Assembly: GCA_035527515.1 (NCBI GenBank)
Contig: DATLAJ010000072.1
Coordinates: 1-23,925, forward strand
Source of the DNA: a bacterium
GTDB lineage: Bacteria; B130-G9
Length of the DNA stretch: 23,925 bases
Reading direction: 5' to 3'
Within the stretch, counting starts at the first letter, position 1; the number at the start of each line of letters is the position of its first letter. The translations under genes were made by a program, and so were the position numbers. Shown here piece after piece: positions 1 to 8,594 of this stretch. The notes below the pieces were generated by a model that was not told the origin of the DNA, made no database searches, and was given only the letters and a program-made list of their open reading frames with translations.

Positions 1-2
1 CG

Positions 3-1055
3 GATGAGAAGGTCCAGGCCTCCAGGTCGGACCTGAGCTCCCAGCAGCAGACTTCTGCATTCGAGGATTTTCATCCGGAGCAGAATCTCCCTGAAGGCCA
101 AAAGGAACAACAGGGAGACTACGGCTACAGGCGCAGCACTCGGGCTGGAGGCGGCGAGTGGGAGACCAAGGCGGAGGGGACGACGCTGTCCGAGGAATCG
201 ATCATCGATGTCGAGCAGGGCGTGAACGACCCTTTCAAGGCGGCCGTCCCAATCACGCCGGAGGAGGCCACGCTTGAGCTAACAGCCGGCGTCTTGACGT
301 TCGAGTCGCCGGGCCGTGCCAACATGGAGGAGTTCGACTTCGTCATCCCCAACACAGACCTCGAGTTCAGGGCCGACGACGACGGGGTCCTCAAGGCTGA
401 GATGATAATCTCAACCCGCCTATACGACTCCAAGCGGCGCCTGGTTGGCGGAACTGTGCGCCGTCGCTTCGCCGTAGAGAATCTCGAGGAGAACACCACT
501 GCTCCGGACAAGTTCTTCATTTATATCGCCGGGGCCCTGCTTGAATCCGGCCTCTACGAGATCGAGGCAGTAGCGGTTGACCAGAACTCCAAGCGGTATG
601 GCTACGTCCGCAAGAGCTTCGAGGTCAGGATAATCGAGCCGCATCGTCTCAGCCTTTCAAGCATCGAGCTCGCCTCATCTGTGAGGCCTGCGACCGAGCT
701 GTCGATGTTCGTCAAGCACAGCTTCGAGGTCCTGCCCAACCCAGCCGGAGTCTATCGCATGGGCGGAATACTGAGCGTCTATTACGAGATATACAGCCTC
801 GCCATAGCTGGCGATGGCGCGCCGAAGTTCATGGTTCAATACTCCATCTCGCCCCGCGACAATCCCAACAAGATCATCTTCCGCTACAAGTTCCTTGCGC
901 CTCGTGAGGGCGGCCGCAACCAAATGCAGGTCTATCGGCTGCCTCTTAGGCCGGACATCATCGATTCTGGCGAATACACGCTGCACGTCAGAGTGGTTGA
1001 CGTCGTCGAGGGCGTGGAGCTTCTCGCCCGCACAGATTTCGAGGTGATTGAATAG
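3..1055 (+). CDS. C-terminal part of a GWxTD/VWA-type surface or periplasmic protein (5' partial)
   Basis: The frame is open from the window edge, so about 350 residues are the C-terminal part of a longer protein. A GTG at 222 could be read as a start, but nothing forces it and the frame continues upstream. The first 70 or so visible residues are rich in Gln, Glu, Ser and Gly and look like a linker. After that come beta-rich segments, then a stretch beginning LSLSSIELAS, followed about 50 residues later by YYEIYSL and MVQYSISP. This order is what I know from the C-terminal part of GWxTD-domain and related VWA-type proteins of candidate phyla; the GWxTD part itself would be upstream of the window. 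The stop lies 3 bases before the ABC ATPase start, so the two are probably co-transcribed. Function is unknown; a role in the envelope is inferred from the neighbours only. Confidence 0.7.
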   Translation, partial: DEKVQASRSDLSSQQQTSAFEDFHPEQNLPEGQKEQQGDYGYRRSTRAGGGEWETKAEGTTLSEESIIDVEQGVNDPFKAAVPITPEEATLELTAGVLTFESPGRANMEEFDFVIPNTDLEFRADDDGVLKAEMIISTRLYDSKRRLVGGTVRRRFAVENLEENTTAPDKFFIYIAGALLESGLYEIEAVAVDQNSKRYGYVRKSFEVRIIEPHRLSLSSIELASSVRPATELSMFVKHSFEVLPNPAGVYRMGGILSVYYEIYSLAIAGDGAPKFMVQYSISPRDNPNKIIFRYKFLAPREGGRNQMQVYRLPLRPDIIDSGEYTLHVRVVDVVEGVELLARTDFEVIE

Positions 1056-1058
1056 GCT

Positions 1059-1790
1059 ATGGCAAGTAGGTTGGACGGTCGCGACCACGAGCTAATCAGG
1101 CTGGACCAGGTGACCAAATCCTACATAATGGGCAGGAGGGAGCTTCTGGTCTTGCACGACGTCTCGCTCTCGGTGCACGATAACGAGTATGTGGCGATAA
1201 TGGGTCCTTCGGGCTCGGGCAAGACGACGTTGATGAACATAATCGGCTGCCTCGACAGGGCCACGACTGGCAGCTATTGTCTGGAGGGCGAGCCGATTGA
1301 CGAGAAGAGCGACAGGGACCTCGCGAGGATAAGGTGCAGGAAGATTGGCTTCGTGTTTCAAACGTTTAACCTCCTTGCAAGGACTTCGGCGCTTCGGAAC
1401 GTTGAGCTGCCCATCCTATACAAGGGCGGGTCAAGGCGGATACGAAGGAAGAGGGCGCTTCAAATGCTCAATCTGTTGGGACTTGGCGAGAGGATCAAGC
1501 ACAAGCCCAGCGAGCTTTCGGGCGGGGAGCGGCAGAGAGTAGCTATCGCAAGGGCGCTTGCAAACCGTCCAAGCCTGATACTGGCCGATGAGCCTACCGG
1601 CAACCTCGACAGCAAGACCGGCGATGAGATAATGCACATCTTCAACGACCTACACGCCCAGGGCAATACGCTGATCGTGGTAACACATGAGCAGAACGTA
1701 GCGACGCACTCCGACAGGGTCATAAAGCTGCTCGACGGAGAAGTGGTCTCCGACGAGCGAATCGAGCGAGGGAGCCAAAGCGATGTTTGA
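1059..1790 (+). CDS. ABC transporter ATP-binding protein, LolD/MacB-like
   Basis: This is a complete 243-residue nucleotide-binding subunit. Walker A GPSGSGKT is at residues 49-56, the Q-loop glutamine is at 101, the signature LSGGERQRVAIARAL starts at 153, Walker B with catalytic Glu is ADEPTGNLD (Glu178), and the H-loop His is 210. The TGNLD variant after Walker B and the overall length match the LolD/MacB/FtsE group, which powers lipoprotein release, peptide or drug efflux, or septal mechanotransmission with an FtsX/MacB-type permease. The ATG at 1059 follows GAGGTG by about 12 bases. The gene overlaps the next one by 8 nt. No permease gene lies downstream within the window, so its partner must be upstream or elsewhere. 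The ATPase family is certain; the substrate is not. Confidence 0.95.
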   Translation: MASRLDGRDHELIRLDQVTKSYIMGRRELLVLHDVSLSVHDNEYVAIMGPSGSGKTTLMNIIGCLDRATTGSYCLEGEPIDEKSDRDLARIRCRKIGFVFQTFNLLARTSALRNVELPILYKGGSRRIRRKRALQMLNLLGLGERIKHKPSELSGGERQRVAIARALANRPSLILADEPTGNLDSKTGDEIMHIFNDLHAQGNTLIVVTHEQNVATHSDRVIKLLDGEVVSDERIERGSQSDV

Positions 1791-2682
1791 GGCGGCAACC
1801 CTGGCCTCGATCTCCACAGCGAGTGCATCGGCGGGAACGCTCTCAACCTGCGCAACTGCTGCCTCGAGCATGGCCACCCTTTCAACCGCGGCGTCGCTCG
1901 TGCAGAAGGCCGCAGCCGCCACGCCGATCCCGCCGCCCGGGCACGTATCGTTCTGGGACTCAATGGGGTTCACGGCCGCCGGTGGCCAGGTGATGGAGCT
2001 TTTCAAGAACGGCGGCCCGTTCATGTGGCCAATCCTGTTTGCCTCGTTCGTCGGTGTGCTGTTCCTTATCGATCGGCTGGTAAGCCTCTCTAGGGAGGCG
2101 AGGGCTACCAACAAGATGCTGAAGTCGCTCACCTCGCTCGTTTCAGAACCTAATGTCAACGCCGAGCAGATCGAGGCACGGTGCAGGCAGTTTGAGAGGT
2201 CCCCCATAACGACAATGACCGTTGCGGGGCTCGAGAAGCTCGAGGCTGGCGAGATTCGGAACATCGAGAGCGCCATCGAGCGGGCTGGTCAGGCAGAGAT
2301 GGGCCGTCTTGAGAAGGGACTTCCCGCGCTCGCTAGCGTCTCCAACATCGCTCCGCTGATCGGCTTTCTCGGGACAGTCTGGGGCATCATCCTCGCTTTC
2401 CATGTCATCGGCCTCAAGAAAGTTGTCAATCCGCAGGACATCAGTGAGGGCATATCTCAGGCGCTCATCATGTCCGCCGCGGGGCTATCAGTTGCCATAC
2501 CGGTATCTGGCGCCTACAACTACTTCACGACGCGAGTCGGCAGAATCGCAGTGATGATGCAGGAGGGGGCATACATCTTGACCGTCCTTTTCTCGATGAT
2601 GCTGGGCGAGTTGGTCGAGCCTGATGAGGCGTCTGCGACCGATGAATCTGAGAGACCGGCGGCCACGGGGGACGATGAGTGA
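1783..2682 (+). CDS. MotA/TolQ/ExbB proton-channel family protein
   Basis: A 299-residue inner-membrane protein. It has the three transmembrane segments of the ExbB/TolQ family: about 78-97, 186-208 (with APLIGFLGTVWGI) and 225-246 (with SAAGLSVAIP). The pore-lining Thr of the second segment is kept (Thr198), while the equivalent Thr of the third is Ser231. The first 47 residues are an unusual Ala/Ser/Thr-rich stretch with no charged residue between Glu3 and Lys42, and they replace the usual short N-terminus. The ATG at 1783 is supported by GGGAG eight bases upstream and by its overlap with the ABC ATPase stop; later ATGs at 1870 and 1963 are possible starts. In this family, ExbB/TolQ with ExbD/TolR uses the proton gradient to drive TonB or TolA. 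The TonB gene follows directly, but no ExbD gene is present. Confidence 0.92.
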   Translation: MFEAATLASISTASASAGTLSTCATAASSMATLSTAASLVQKAAAATPIPPPGHVSFWDSMGFTAAGGQVMELFKNGGPFMWPILFASFVGVLFLIDRLVSLSREARATNKMLKSLTSLVSEPNVNAEQIEARCRQFERSPITTMTVAGLEKLEAGEIRNIESAIERAGQAEMGRLEKGLPALASVSNIAPLIGFLGTVWGIILAFHVIGLKKVVNPQDISEGISQALIMSAAGLSVAIPVSGAYNYFTTRVGRIAVMMQEGAYILTVLFSMMLGELVEPDEASATDESERPAATGDDE

Positions 2683-3377
2683 TGAACGCTACGCTGTTTC
2701 TCGAGCAAAAACGGAGATTCGATCGGAAGCAGATTCTACTTGCTGCTGTTATCGCACTCTTATTCCACCTATGGCTCTTTTACTTCACGTTCCCCTCAAC
2801 GCCAGCCCCGACCTACGAGGAAGTAAAACACAGCGTGAAAATCAGGCGTTGGCGCCCGCGGGAGAGGGAGAAGCCGAAGGTCAAACCGCCACCTCCCCAA
2901 AAAACAGTAAAGAAGGCCAAGTTTATCATTCCAGTGCCCGATCCGACTCCGAATGACCCGGAAGAGATTCAGCCGATAGAGCCTGAACCTCAGATTGAGG
3001 AGATCCCTCCGGACGAGGATTTCGTGTGGGGAATCCCCGAGGAGCCGGACGTCGAGGTCGGCCAGGAGGAGGCAAGGATCTACAACCAATGGGAGGTCAG
3101 CCAGCAGCCCGAGGTCGTGAAGGAAGTGAGGCCGAGCTATCCTGCTCTTGCACAGCAGGTCGGGAAAGAGGCCATCGTGGTTCTAATGCTCGTTGTCGAT
3201 GCAAATGGTGATGTTGTGAGCCATCAAGTGCTCCACGCAACGGGCGACAAGTTCAAGCAGCAATTCATAAAAGAAGCTGTGATGGCTGTCTATAAGTACA
3301 AGTTCAGCCCGGCCATTCAGGCCGGCCACCCTGTGCCCTGCTGCGCCAAGATCACGGTAAAGTTCAAGTTGCAGTAG
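2682..3377 (+). CDS. TonB family protein
   Basis: About 231 residues with the standard TonB layout: a basic N-terminus, one membrane anchor at about 17-37, a Pro/Lys/Glu-rich periplasmic spacer at 60-123, and a TonB C-terminal domain from about 142 (PEVVKEVRPSYPALAQQVGK, then VVLMLVVDANGDV). The anchor keeps the conserved His (His29), but the residue four positions before it is Ala instead of the Ser of the classical SxxxH motif. The ATG at 2682 forms a TGATG overlap with the proton-channel gene, a typical coupled start; a GTG at 2679 is the alternative. The protein should span the periplasm and pass energy from the ExbB-type channel to an outer-membrane receptor. No receptor gene is in the window. 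It is the last gene of the plus-strand cluster and converges with the glycosyltransferase. Confidence 0.93.
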   Translation: MNATLFLEQKRRFDRKQILLAAVIALLFHLWLFYFTFPSTPAPTYEEVKHSVKIRRWRPREREKPKVKPPPPQKTVKKAKFIIPVPDPTPNDPEEIQPIEPEPQIEEIPPDEDFVWGIPEEPDVEVGQEEARIYNQWEVSQQPEVVKEVRPSYPALAQQVGKEAIVVLMLVVDANGDVVSHQVLHATGDKFKQQFIKEAVMAVYKYKFSPAIQAGHPVPCCAKITVKFKLQ

Positions 3378-3481
3378 CCCATTCTGAGAGCCCAGCTTCT
3401 CTCGACTCGCAGCAGAATGCACCGGCTGGTGCAAGGCAGGTCCACCTTGAGCGGTGTGGTCTTGGGCAGCGCTTGAGTGGC

Positions 3482-4699
3482 TCAGGCCGAGAAGATCGGC
3501 TCGTAGTAGTTCTGGACGATTGTGTCCCATTGATACTTATCGAGCACCTTTGCCCGGCCGGCCTTGCCCATCGACTCGCACAGGTCGGGGTTCTCGATAA
3601 GGATTCTGAGCTTCTGCCTTAAGCCCCTAGAATCGAAAGGCTCGACAACGAAGCCATCGACGCCATCATCGACGATATGCTGCAAGCCGCCAACGCGGGT
3701 AACGATCACAGGCTTTTCGCTGGCCATCGCCTCGAGCGCCACGATGCCGAACGGCTCCGGCCACACAGACGGTACAACGCATATATCCACCTGCTTGTAT
3801 AGGTTGGCCAGGCCTCCCTGGTCGAGCCAGCCAGTGTAATTGATGAACGCTTCCCTCCGCGCGGGCGACTCGGTAACGAACAGCTCGATGTCCATACCGG
3901 CCTGCACCAACGGGATAAACGCCTTGAAAAGGATGTCGTAGCCCTTGAGTGGGTCGCTCTTTCGTCCACACATGAGTACCTTCCGAGGCCCTTTTCGAGG
4001 CGCGGGCGGCGACGGCGAGAAACGCGACGCATCAACGCCCGATGGGATGATGTGAATGTTCTGGTTCATCGGGCTGAGTTTGCTTTCGATGAACTCGTTG
4101 TAGCACACGATGGCGTCCACCGAACTGATCGCTCGCCGGACGAGGTGGGGATAGTGGGGCAGAAAGGCGAGCGCTCTTATGAATGGGATGCTGAAGTGGG
4201 TGCTTTCGGGGTTTTCGTGAAGCCATCTGCTGGCACACAGGACACAGGGGATAAAATCCCTCCATTCGTTCAGCCAATTGCGTTGGCAAGGGCGCATTTT
4301 GCTGTCGATGAAATGCCCGTGGGACTTCGGACAGAGCGACTCGTGTGCGTAGAAGCGCAGAATCCTCTTGTAACCCTCCATCGCGACAACAACATAAGGC
4401 TTGAAATACCAGCCGTCTGCGATGAACACGTAGTCTGGGCTGAACTCATCGACGGCGGACCTGAGGCGTCGGGTAAGCGTGAGCGGCTGGAACTCATAGT
4501 CCTTCAGCGGGATTTTGTGCACGGCGATGCCGGGGTCCCGGCCTATCCTCCCTCTTGGGAACCCAAGCCTAAAGTCGGGGCAGAACAGGACCACGTTGTG
4601 TTTCTGGGAAAGACCCCGGGCGATGTGCTGGATATCAGTTCTGGCGCCTCCGTCAGGCGGCCAGTTGAACAAGAGATCAATGATGGCGATTCTAGCCAT
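3482..4699 (-). CDS. Glycosyltransferase family 4
   Basis: A 405-residue GT-B fold glycosyltransferase. The N-terminal acceptor domain starts IAIIDLLFNWPPDGGART with a glycine-rich loop. It carries four cysteines at 123, 138, 152 and 155, a pattern seen in some GT4 enzymes and possibly metal-binding. The C-terminal sugar-nucleotide domain has GRKSDPLKGYDILF near 245-258 and the GT4 E-x7-E motif (Glu315 and Glu323 in PEPFGIVALEAMA), then VGGLQHIVDDGVDGFVV. There is no signal peptide or membrane segment. It is the last gene of the rimP-nusA-infB transcription unit, 75 bases beyond the radical SAM gene. Its ribosome binding site is poor. The acceptor and sugar are unknown; surface polysaccharide or glycolipid synthesis is the usual role of such enzymes. 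Confidence 0.9.
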   Translation of the reverse strand: MARIAIIDLLFNWPPDGGARTDIQHIARGLSQKHNVVLFCPDFRLGFPRGRIGRDPGIAVHKIPLKDYEFQPLTLTRRLRSAVDEFSPDYVFIADGWYFKPYVVVAMEGYKRILRFYAHESLCPKSHGHFIDSKMRPCQRNWLNEWRDFIPCVLCASRWLHENPESTHFSIPFIRALAFLPHYPHLVRRAISSVDAIVCYNEFIESKLSPMNQNIHIIPSGVDASRFSPSPPAPRKGPRKVLMCGRKSDPLKGYDILFKAFIPLVQAGMDIELFVTESPARREAFINYTGWLDQGGLANLYKQVDICVVPSVWPEPFGIVALEAMASEKPVIVTRVGGLQHIVDDGVDGFVVEPFDSRGLRQKLRILIENPDLCESMGKAGRAKVLDKYQWDTIVQNYYEPIFSA

Positions 4700-4774
4700 T
4701 ATGGCGGTCTCGAATTGACCTAAGAGAGCCGCGGCGGAGGCTTCACTGCTCGGGCCTCGTCGTTTGGGTCTTGG

Positions 4775-6505
4775 CTAGCTACTGAAGACATCGAAGAGGC
4801 CGCCGATGCGGCGGAATAGCTCGAATTTCATGAGGCCCGCTCTGCTAATAGGCACGTCGATCGGCTTGGGTCTGATCTCGAGGTCTCGCTGGAAAATTGC
4901 GGAGCGTATCAGGCCAAGCTGGCCGAGGATTAGCGATGTAAATGCGGTGTATCGGAGGCACTCGTCCGGGTTAATGCGCCGGTAGGACGTTAGCTCGCGC
5001 CAGAGCTGCCGCAGCGTTAGTCGGCCGTCGCACGCGTCGAAGAATGCCTTGACGAACTTGAAGTATTGCGAATGCCTTATGCGGTGCTCCATCGTCGTCT
5101 GATGAGTGTGGTAGAACTCGTAGTTTGTCCCGGCCATGGCGTGGAGGCATATCCAGTAATCGACTGGCCTGAGCCGCTCGACATTCCTGATGGGGACATC
5201 GTCAAGCAAGGAATTAGGCACGAAGTTGATCTTGTGGTGATAGTAATCAGCCCAGTCGTTGGCAAGGACGATCCCGAGCTTAGGCGCCATCTCGAACAGC
5301 TTGGTGCCGGGATGGGCGGTGCAGAACTGGCCCACGTAAACGCGATACGGTAGTGGGTGGAAGTGCTCGGCCCAGGGCAGACCCTCGTGTATCTTGTCGA
5401 TAAACTCGGCCTGCAAGTAGTAGCCCGCAAGAGTCTCGCCGGGGTTGAATGCCATGTATGTGAACATAGGGTACATCCCAACCTCGGCCTGAATCCGAGC
5501 GCTTGTCATTATGTCATCGAGCGATTCCTGCTTGTCGATCTTGTCGAAGGTCTCGGGATTCGCGCTCTCAATCCCGATCTCCATGCCGATACAGCCCGAT
5601 TCCTTCGCAAGCGGCATCAAGTCGGCGTTCTGGACGAGGTGCGAGGCGCGGGTGAGCCCGACCCAGTTGATCTTGACTTTTCGGCGGATGATCTCCTCGC
5701 ACAGCGACTTGATGTAGTCCCGAACCATAAACAGGTTATCGTCCCAGAAGTGTATCTGGTTGGTCCCGAGCTGCTTGCCGATCGTTTCTATCTCGTCAAC
5801 GACCTTTGTAGGGTTACGATACCTGACCCTCCGCCTCCACAGAAACGGCGACGTGCAATAGACACAGTTATATGGGCAACCGCGGGAGCCGATGACCGGC
5901 ACCCGTTTGCCGCCCGTAACGTGCATCGGAGTGTCGTAGCATTCTAGATTCAGAAGGTCCCACGCGGGGAAAGGCAGCTCATCGAGGTCATCAATGAAGC
6001 CCTCATCCGGCCATATCTTGAGCTCCTCATCGGGGCTTGGGCGGTAGCCAAGTCCCGGGATGCCATCGGGCTCCTTGCCGGCGGCAAGTCGCTTCAGCAG
6101 CTCACAAAACGGCCTTTCGCCCTCCCGGATGATCACGTAGTCGGCGTGTTTGGAGGCCTCTTCCGGGAATATAGTAGGATGAACGCCCCCGAACACGATC
6201 TTGGCGCTCGGGCAGATTTTCTTCAGCGCCGGGCTCAGCGCGTAGGCAAATGTGGCCTGCGCTGTCCAGAAAGTTACGCCGATGACATCTCGACGCTTCT
6301 GCCACGCGCGGCGGCATATCTCGTCGTAGCCGAGATTCTCCGCCTGAGCATCGAGTATCTCTACGTCGAGGTTTGTGATCTGCTGCCTCGCATAGGAAGC
6401 GAGGTACAGCAGCGACAATGGCATGACGCGCTTGTGCCGATCGTTGATCGAAAGCGGCAGCTGCAGGAGGAGGACGTTGAGGCGTGGGGCCGCGTCATTG
6501 GGCAT
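4775..6505 (-). CDS. B12-binding domain radical SAM protein
   Basis: 576 residues. An N-terminal Rossmann-like cobalamin-binding domain (about 8-140, with VFGGVHPTIFPEEASKHADY and REGERPF) is followed by a radical SAM core with the cluster motif C-x3-C-x2-C at Cys210, 214 and 217 (SRGCPYNCVYC). Downstream are GMEIGIESAN, a typical strand-5 region, and a long C-terminal extension of about 200 residues without a known motif. This is the BchE/P-methylase-like class B architecture; the cobalamin domain lacks an obvious DxHxxG motif, as in many members. Substrate is unknown. The ATG at 6505 overlaps the infB stop by 11 nt, which indicates translational coupling to infB. The glycosyltransferase next to it suggests that the product might be a lipid or surface compound (inference). 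Confidence 0.9.
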   Translation of the reverse strand: MPNDAAPRLNVLLLQLPLSINDRHKRVMPLSLLYLASYARQQITNLDVEILDAQAENLGYDEICRRAWQKRRDVIGVTFWTAQATFAYALSPALKKICPSAKIVFGGVHPTIFPEEASKHADYVIIREGERPFCELLKRLAAGKEPDGIPGLGYRPSPDEELKIWPDEGFIDDLDELPFPAWDLLNLECYDTPMHVTGGKRVPVIGSRGCPYNCVYCTSPFLWRRRVRYRNPTKVVDEIETIGKQLGTNQIHFWDDNLFMVRDYIKSLCEEIIRRKVKINWVGLTRASHLVQNADLMPLAKESGCIGMEIGIESANPETFDKIDKQESLDDIMTSARIQAEVGMYPMFTYMAFNPGETLAGYYLQAEFIDKIHEGLPWAEHFHPLPYRVYVGQFCTAHPGTKLFEMAPKLGIVLANDWADYYHHKINFVPNSLLDDVPIRNVERLRPVDYWICLHAMAGTNYEFYHTHQTTMEHRIRHSQYFKFVKAFFDACDGRLTLRQLWRELTSYRRINPDECLRYTAFTSLILGQLGLIRSAIFQRDLEIRPKPIDVPISRAGLMKFELFRRIGGLFDVFSS

Positions 6506-8594
6506 TGCTTGCCTTGGTGCGCTTGAGAGCTTGTTCCACTATGCGATAACAGTGGATAACATCTCCTTCCTGATAATCCTGGAAACTATGTAGCCCAATC
6601 CCGCAGTCAAAATTGGTCTGAACCTCCTTGACGTCTTTCTTGAACCGCCTAAGCGAGCCCATCTTTCCGTTATAGACCTCCTCGCCGCCCCGAAGGAGCT
6701 TTGCCTTACCATCACGGGCCATCTTGCCGCTCAGAACATAGCAACCTGCCACCTTCCCCGCCGATGGGACAGAGAAGACCATACGAACCTCGGCGGTGCC
6801 GAGTTCCTCCTCCACCAGCGTCGGCTTCTCCAGCTTCCAGACCAGCACCTCGACGTGGTCAAGAAGCGAATAGATGATCTGAAACAACTTTATCTCGACA
6901 CTGTGCTGCTTGGCGAAAGCGCTGATCTGAGGATCGACCTTTATCCCGAAGCCGATGATCTTGGCCGAGGCTATCTCAGCCAGCGAGACATCCGCCCTCG
7001 TTATGCTGCCGACGCCTGCGTGGATTACCTCGATGTCAACATCATCCGTGGCGAGGGTCAGGAGAGAGTTCTTAAGAGCGCCCAATGACCCGAAGACATC
7101 CACTTTGAGTATAATGTTGAGCTTGTTCTCTTCCTGTTCTGTAAGCGGCAGCAAAACCGCCTCACGACGCACCTGAGGCGTTGCTTTGGTCTCCTGCTCT
7201 CGCTGTAGCTGGGACAGGCTCGTGAGGTATTCCTTGGTCCTCCTACCCCTGGGAATAACATAGAATGTCTCGCCAGAATCGGGAAGAGCATCGAAACCCA
7301 TCACCTCAACCGGGTGTGAAGGCCCGGCCGTCTTCACATCACGCCCTCGGTCATCCCTCATAGCGCGGACCTTGCCCGAGACCGTCCCCGCAACAAAGAC
7401 GTCGCCCCGCTTCAGCGTGCCTTCCTGAACCAGGACTGTCGCCACCGGCCCTCTGCCCTTATCCAGCCTCGTCTCGATAACCACGCCCTTGGCAGGCCCA
7501 TCCCGAGGCGCTTTCAGGTCTGCCATCTCGGCAACCAGCAGTATCATCTCGATGAGTGTGTCCAGCCCCTCACGCCTGATAGCAGAGGTCTCAACGAAAA
7601 TCGTCTCGCCGCCATCTTCCTCTGGAATAAGCCCAAACCGTGCAAAACTCCGCTTGACCCGGCCCACGTTCTCTTTGGCGCGGTCTATCTTGTTCAGCGC
7701 CACGATCATGGGCACACCAGCGGCCTGGGCGTGCCGTATCGCCTCCTCTGTCTGCGGCTTGATGCCGTCGTCAACCGCCGCTACAAGAACAACAATGTCC
7801 GTCACGTGCGCGCCTCGTGCGCGCATCGCGGTGAAAGCCTGGTGGCCCGGCGTGTCTAGAAACACTACGTCGCCCCGGGGTGTATTGACGTAGTAGGCGC
7901 CGATATGTTGGGTGATGCTTCCGGGCTCGGCCTCGGTTATCTTGGATTTACGTATCTCATCCAGGATCGTGGTTTTGCCATGATCAACATGGCCCATAAT
8001 CGTAACGACAGGCGCTCTCGGACCCACATTTCCCCGAGCGAAGTCAGCCTCGCGAGCGATTTTGAGCAGCGCATCGTCAGCAACGTCGCTGATCTCGACC
8101 TCATACCCAAACCGAGAGGCGATGCGCATTGTTGTCTCAACTTCGAGTATCTTGCTGGGTGCCGTCTCTTTGCCTTCTTCCTGCAACACGTTGTCAATCT
8201 GTTCCAGACTAATCCCGAGGCCCTCGGCTAGATCCTCAACGGTCAGCAACCTGCCCAAAACGAGCTTACGAGGCGCCTCGGCCTTTTTCTCGACTCTGGC
8301 CACCACCTCTTTGACCTTGCGCTCTTCGGTCTTGGGAGGTTTGGCCTCGGCGACAGCCTCGCCAGTGCCCTTGGCAGTTCTTGTAGTTTTAGGCTCTTCC
8401 GTGGAGGGCGCCGCTAACTTTGCGGCAGGTTTTTTCTTCTCGGCAAAGAACTCTTTCACAAGCTGGACCGTTTCCTCGTCGAGCCCGCTCATGTGGGATT
8501 CTGCCAGGATGCCCAGCTCCTCCAGCAACGATAGGATATTCTTGGAGGTTAGCTTAAGTTCCTTTGCGAGCTGATAAACTCGAAGTTTAACCAT
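6495..8594 (-). CDS. infB: Translation initiation factor IF-2
   Basis: 699 residues, near the short end for bacterial IF-2. The first 50 residues form an IF2_N domain (RVYQLAKELKLTSKNILSLL); residues 51-110 are a Lys/Ala/Glu-rich linker; a second IF2_N-like segment lies at about 113-180 (LTVEDLAEGLGISLEQI). The GTPase domain follows: G1 GHVDHGKT at 201-208, G2 Thr in GSITQHIGAY, G3 DTPGH at 247-251, G4 NKID at 301-304. Domains II, III and the C-terminal fMet-tRNA binding domain are complete to the end (VQTNFDCGIGL). The factor brings initiator tRNA to the 30S subunit and promotes subunit joining. Upstream, a 152-nt gap separates it from nusA; its ribosome binding site is weak (AGGT). Downstream it overlaps the radical SAM gene. 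Confidence 0.99.
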   Translation of the reverse strand: MVKLRVYQLAKELKLTSKNILSLLEELGILAESHMSGLDEETVQLVKEFFAEKKKPAAKLAAPSTEEPKTTRTAKGTGEAVAEAKPPKTEERKVKEVVARVEKKAEAPRKLVLGRLLTVEDLAEGLGISLEQIDNVLQEEGKETAPSKILEVETTMRIASRFGYEVEISDVADDALLKIAREADFARGNVGPRAPVVTIMGHVDHGKTTILDEIRKSKITEAEPGSITQHIGAYYVNTPRGDVVFLDTPGHQAFTAMRARGAHVTDIVVLVAAVDDGIKPQTEEAIRHAQAAGVPMIVALNKIDRAKENVGRVKRSFARFGLIPEEDGGETIFVETSAIRREGLDTLIEMILLVAEMADLKAPRDGPAKGVVIETRLDKGRGPVATVLVQEGTLKRGDVFVAGTVSGKVRAMRDDRGRDVKTAGPSHPVEVMGFDALPDSGETFYVIPRGRRTKEYLTSLSQLQREQETKATPQVRREAVLLPLTEQEENKLNIILKVDVFGSLGALKNSLLTLATDDVDIEVIHAGVGSITRADVSLAEIASAKIIGFGIKVDPQISAFAKQHSVEIKLFQIIYSLLDHVEVLVWKLEKPTLVEEELGTAEVRMVFSVPSAGKVAGCYVLSGKMARDGKAKLLRGGEEVYNGKMGSLRRFKKDVKEVQTNFDCGIGLHSFQDYQEGDVIHCYRIVEQALKRTKASNAQ

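Noticed and set aside
3419-3432. Hairpin GCACC-GGCT-GGTGC between the convergent TonB and glycosyltransferase genes as a terminator
   Set aside because: The stem is only five pairs and there is no T-run on either strand.
4052-4723. Long plus-strand open frame of about 220 codons opposite the glycosyltransferase
   Set aside because: It is an antisense shadow: the minus-strand frame carries clear GT4 motifs, and the plus-strand translation resembles no protein.
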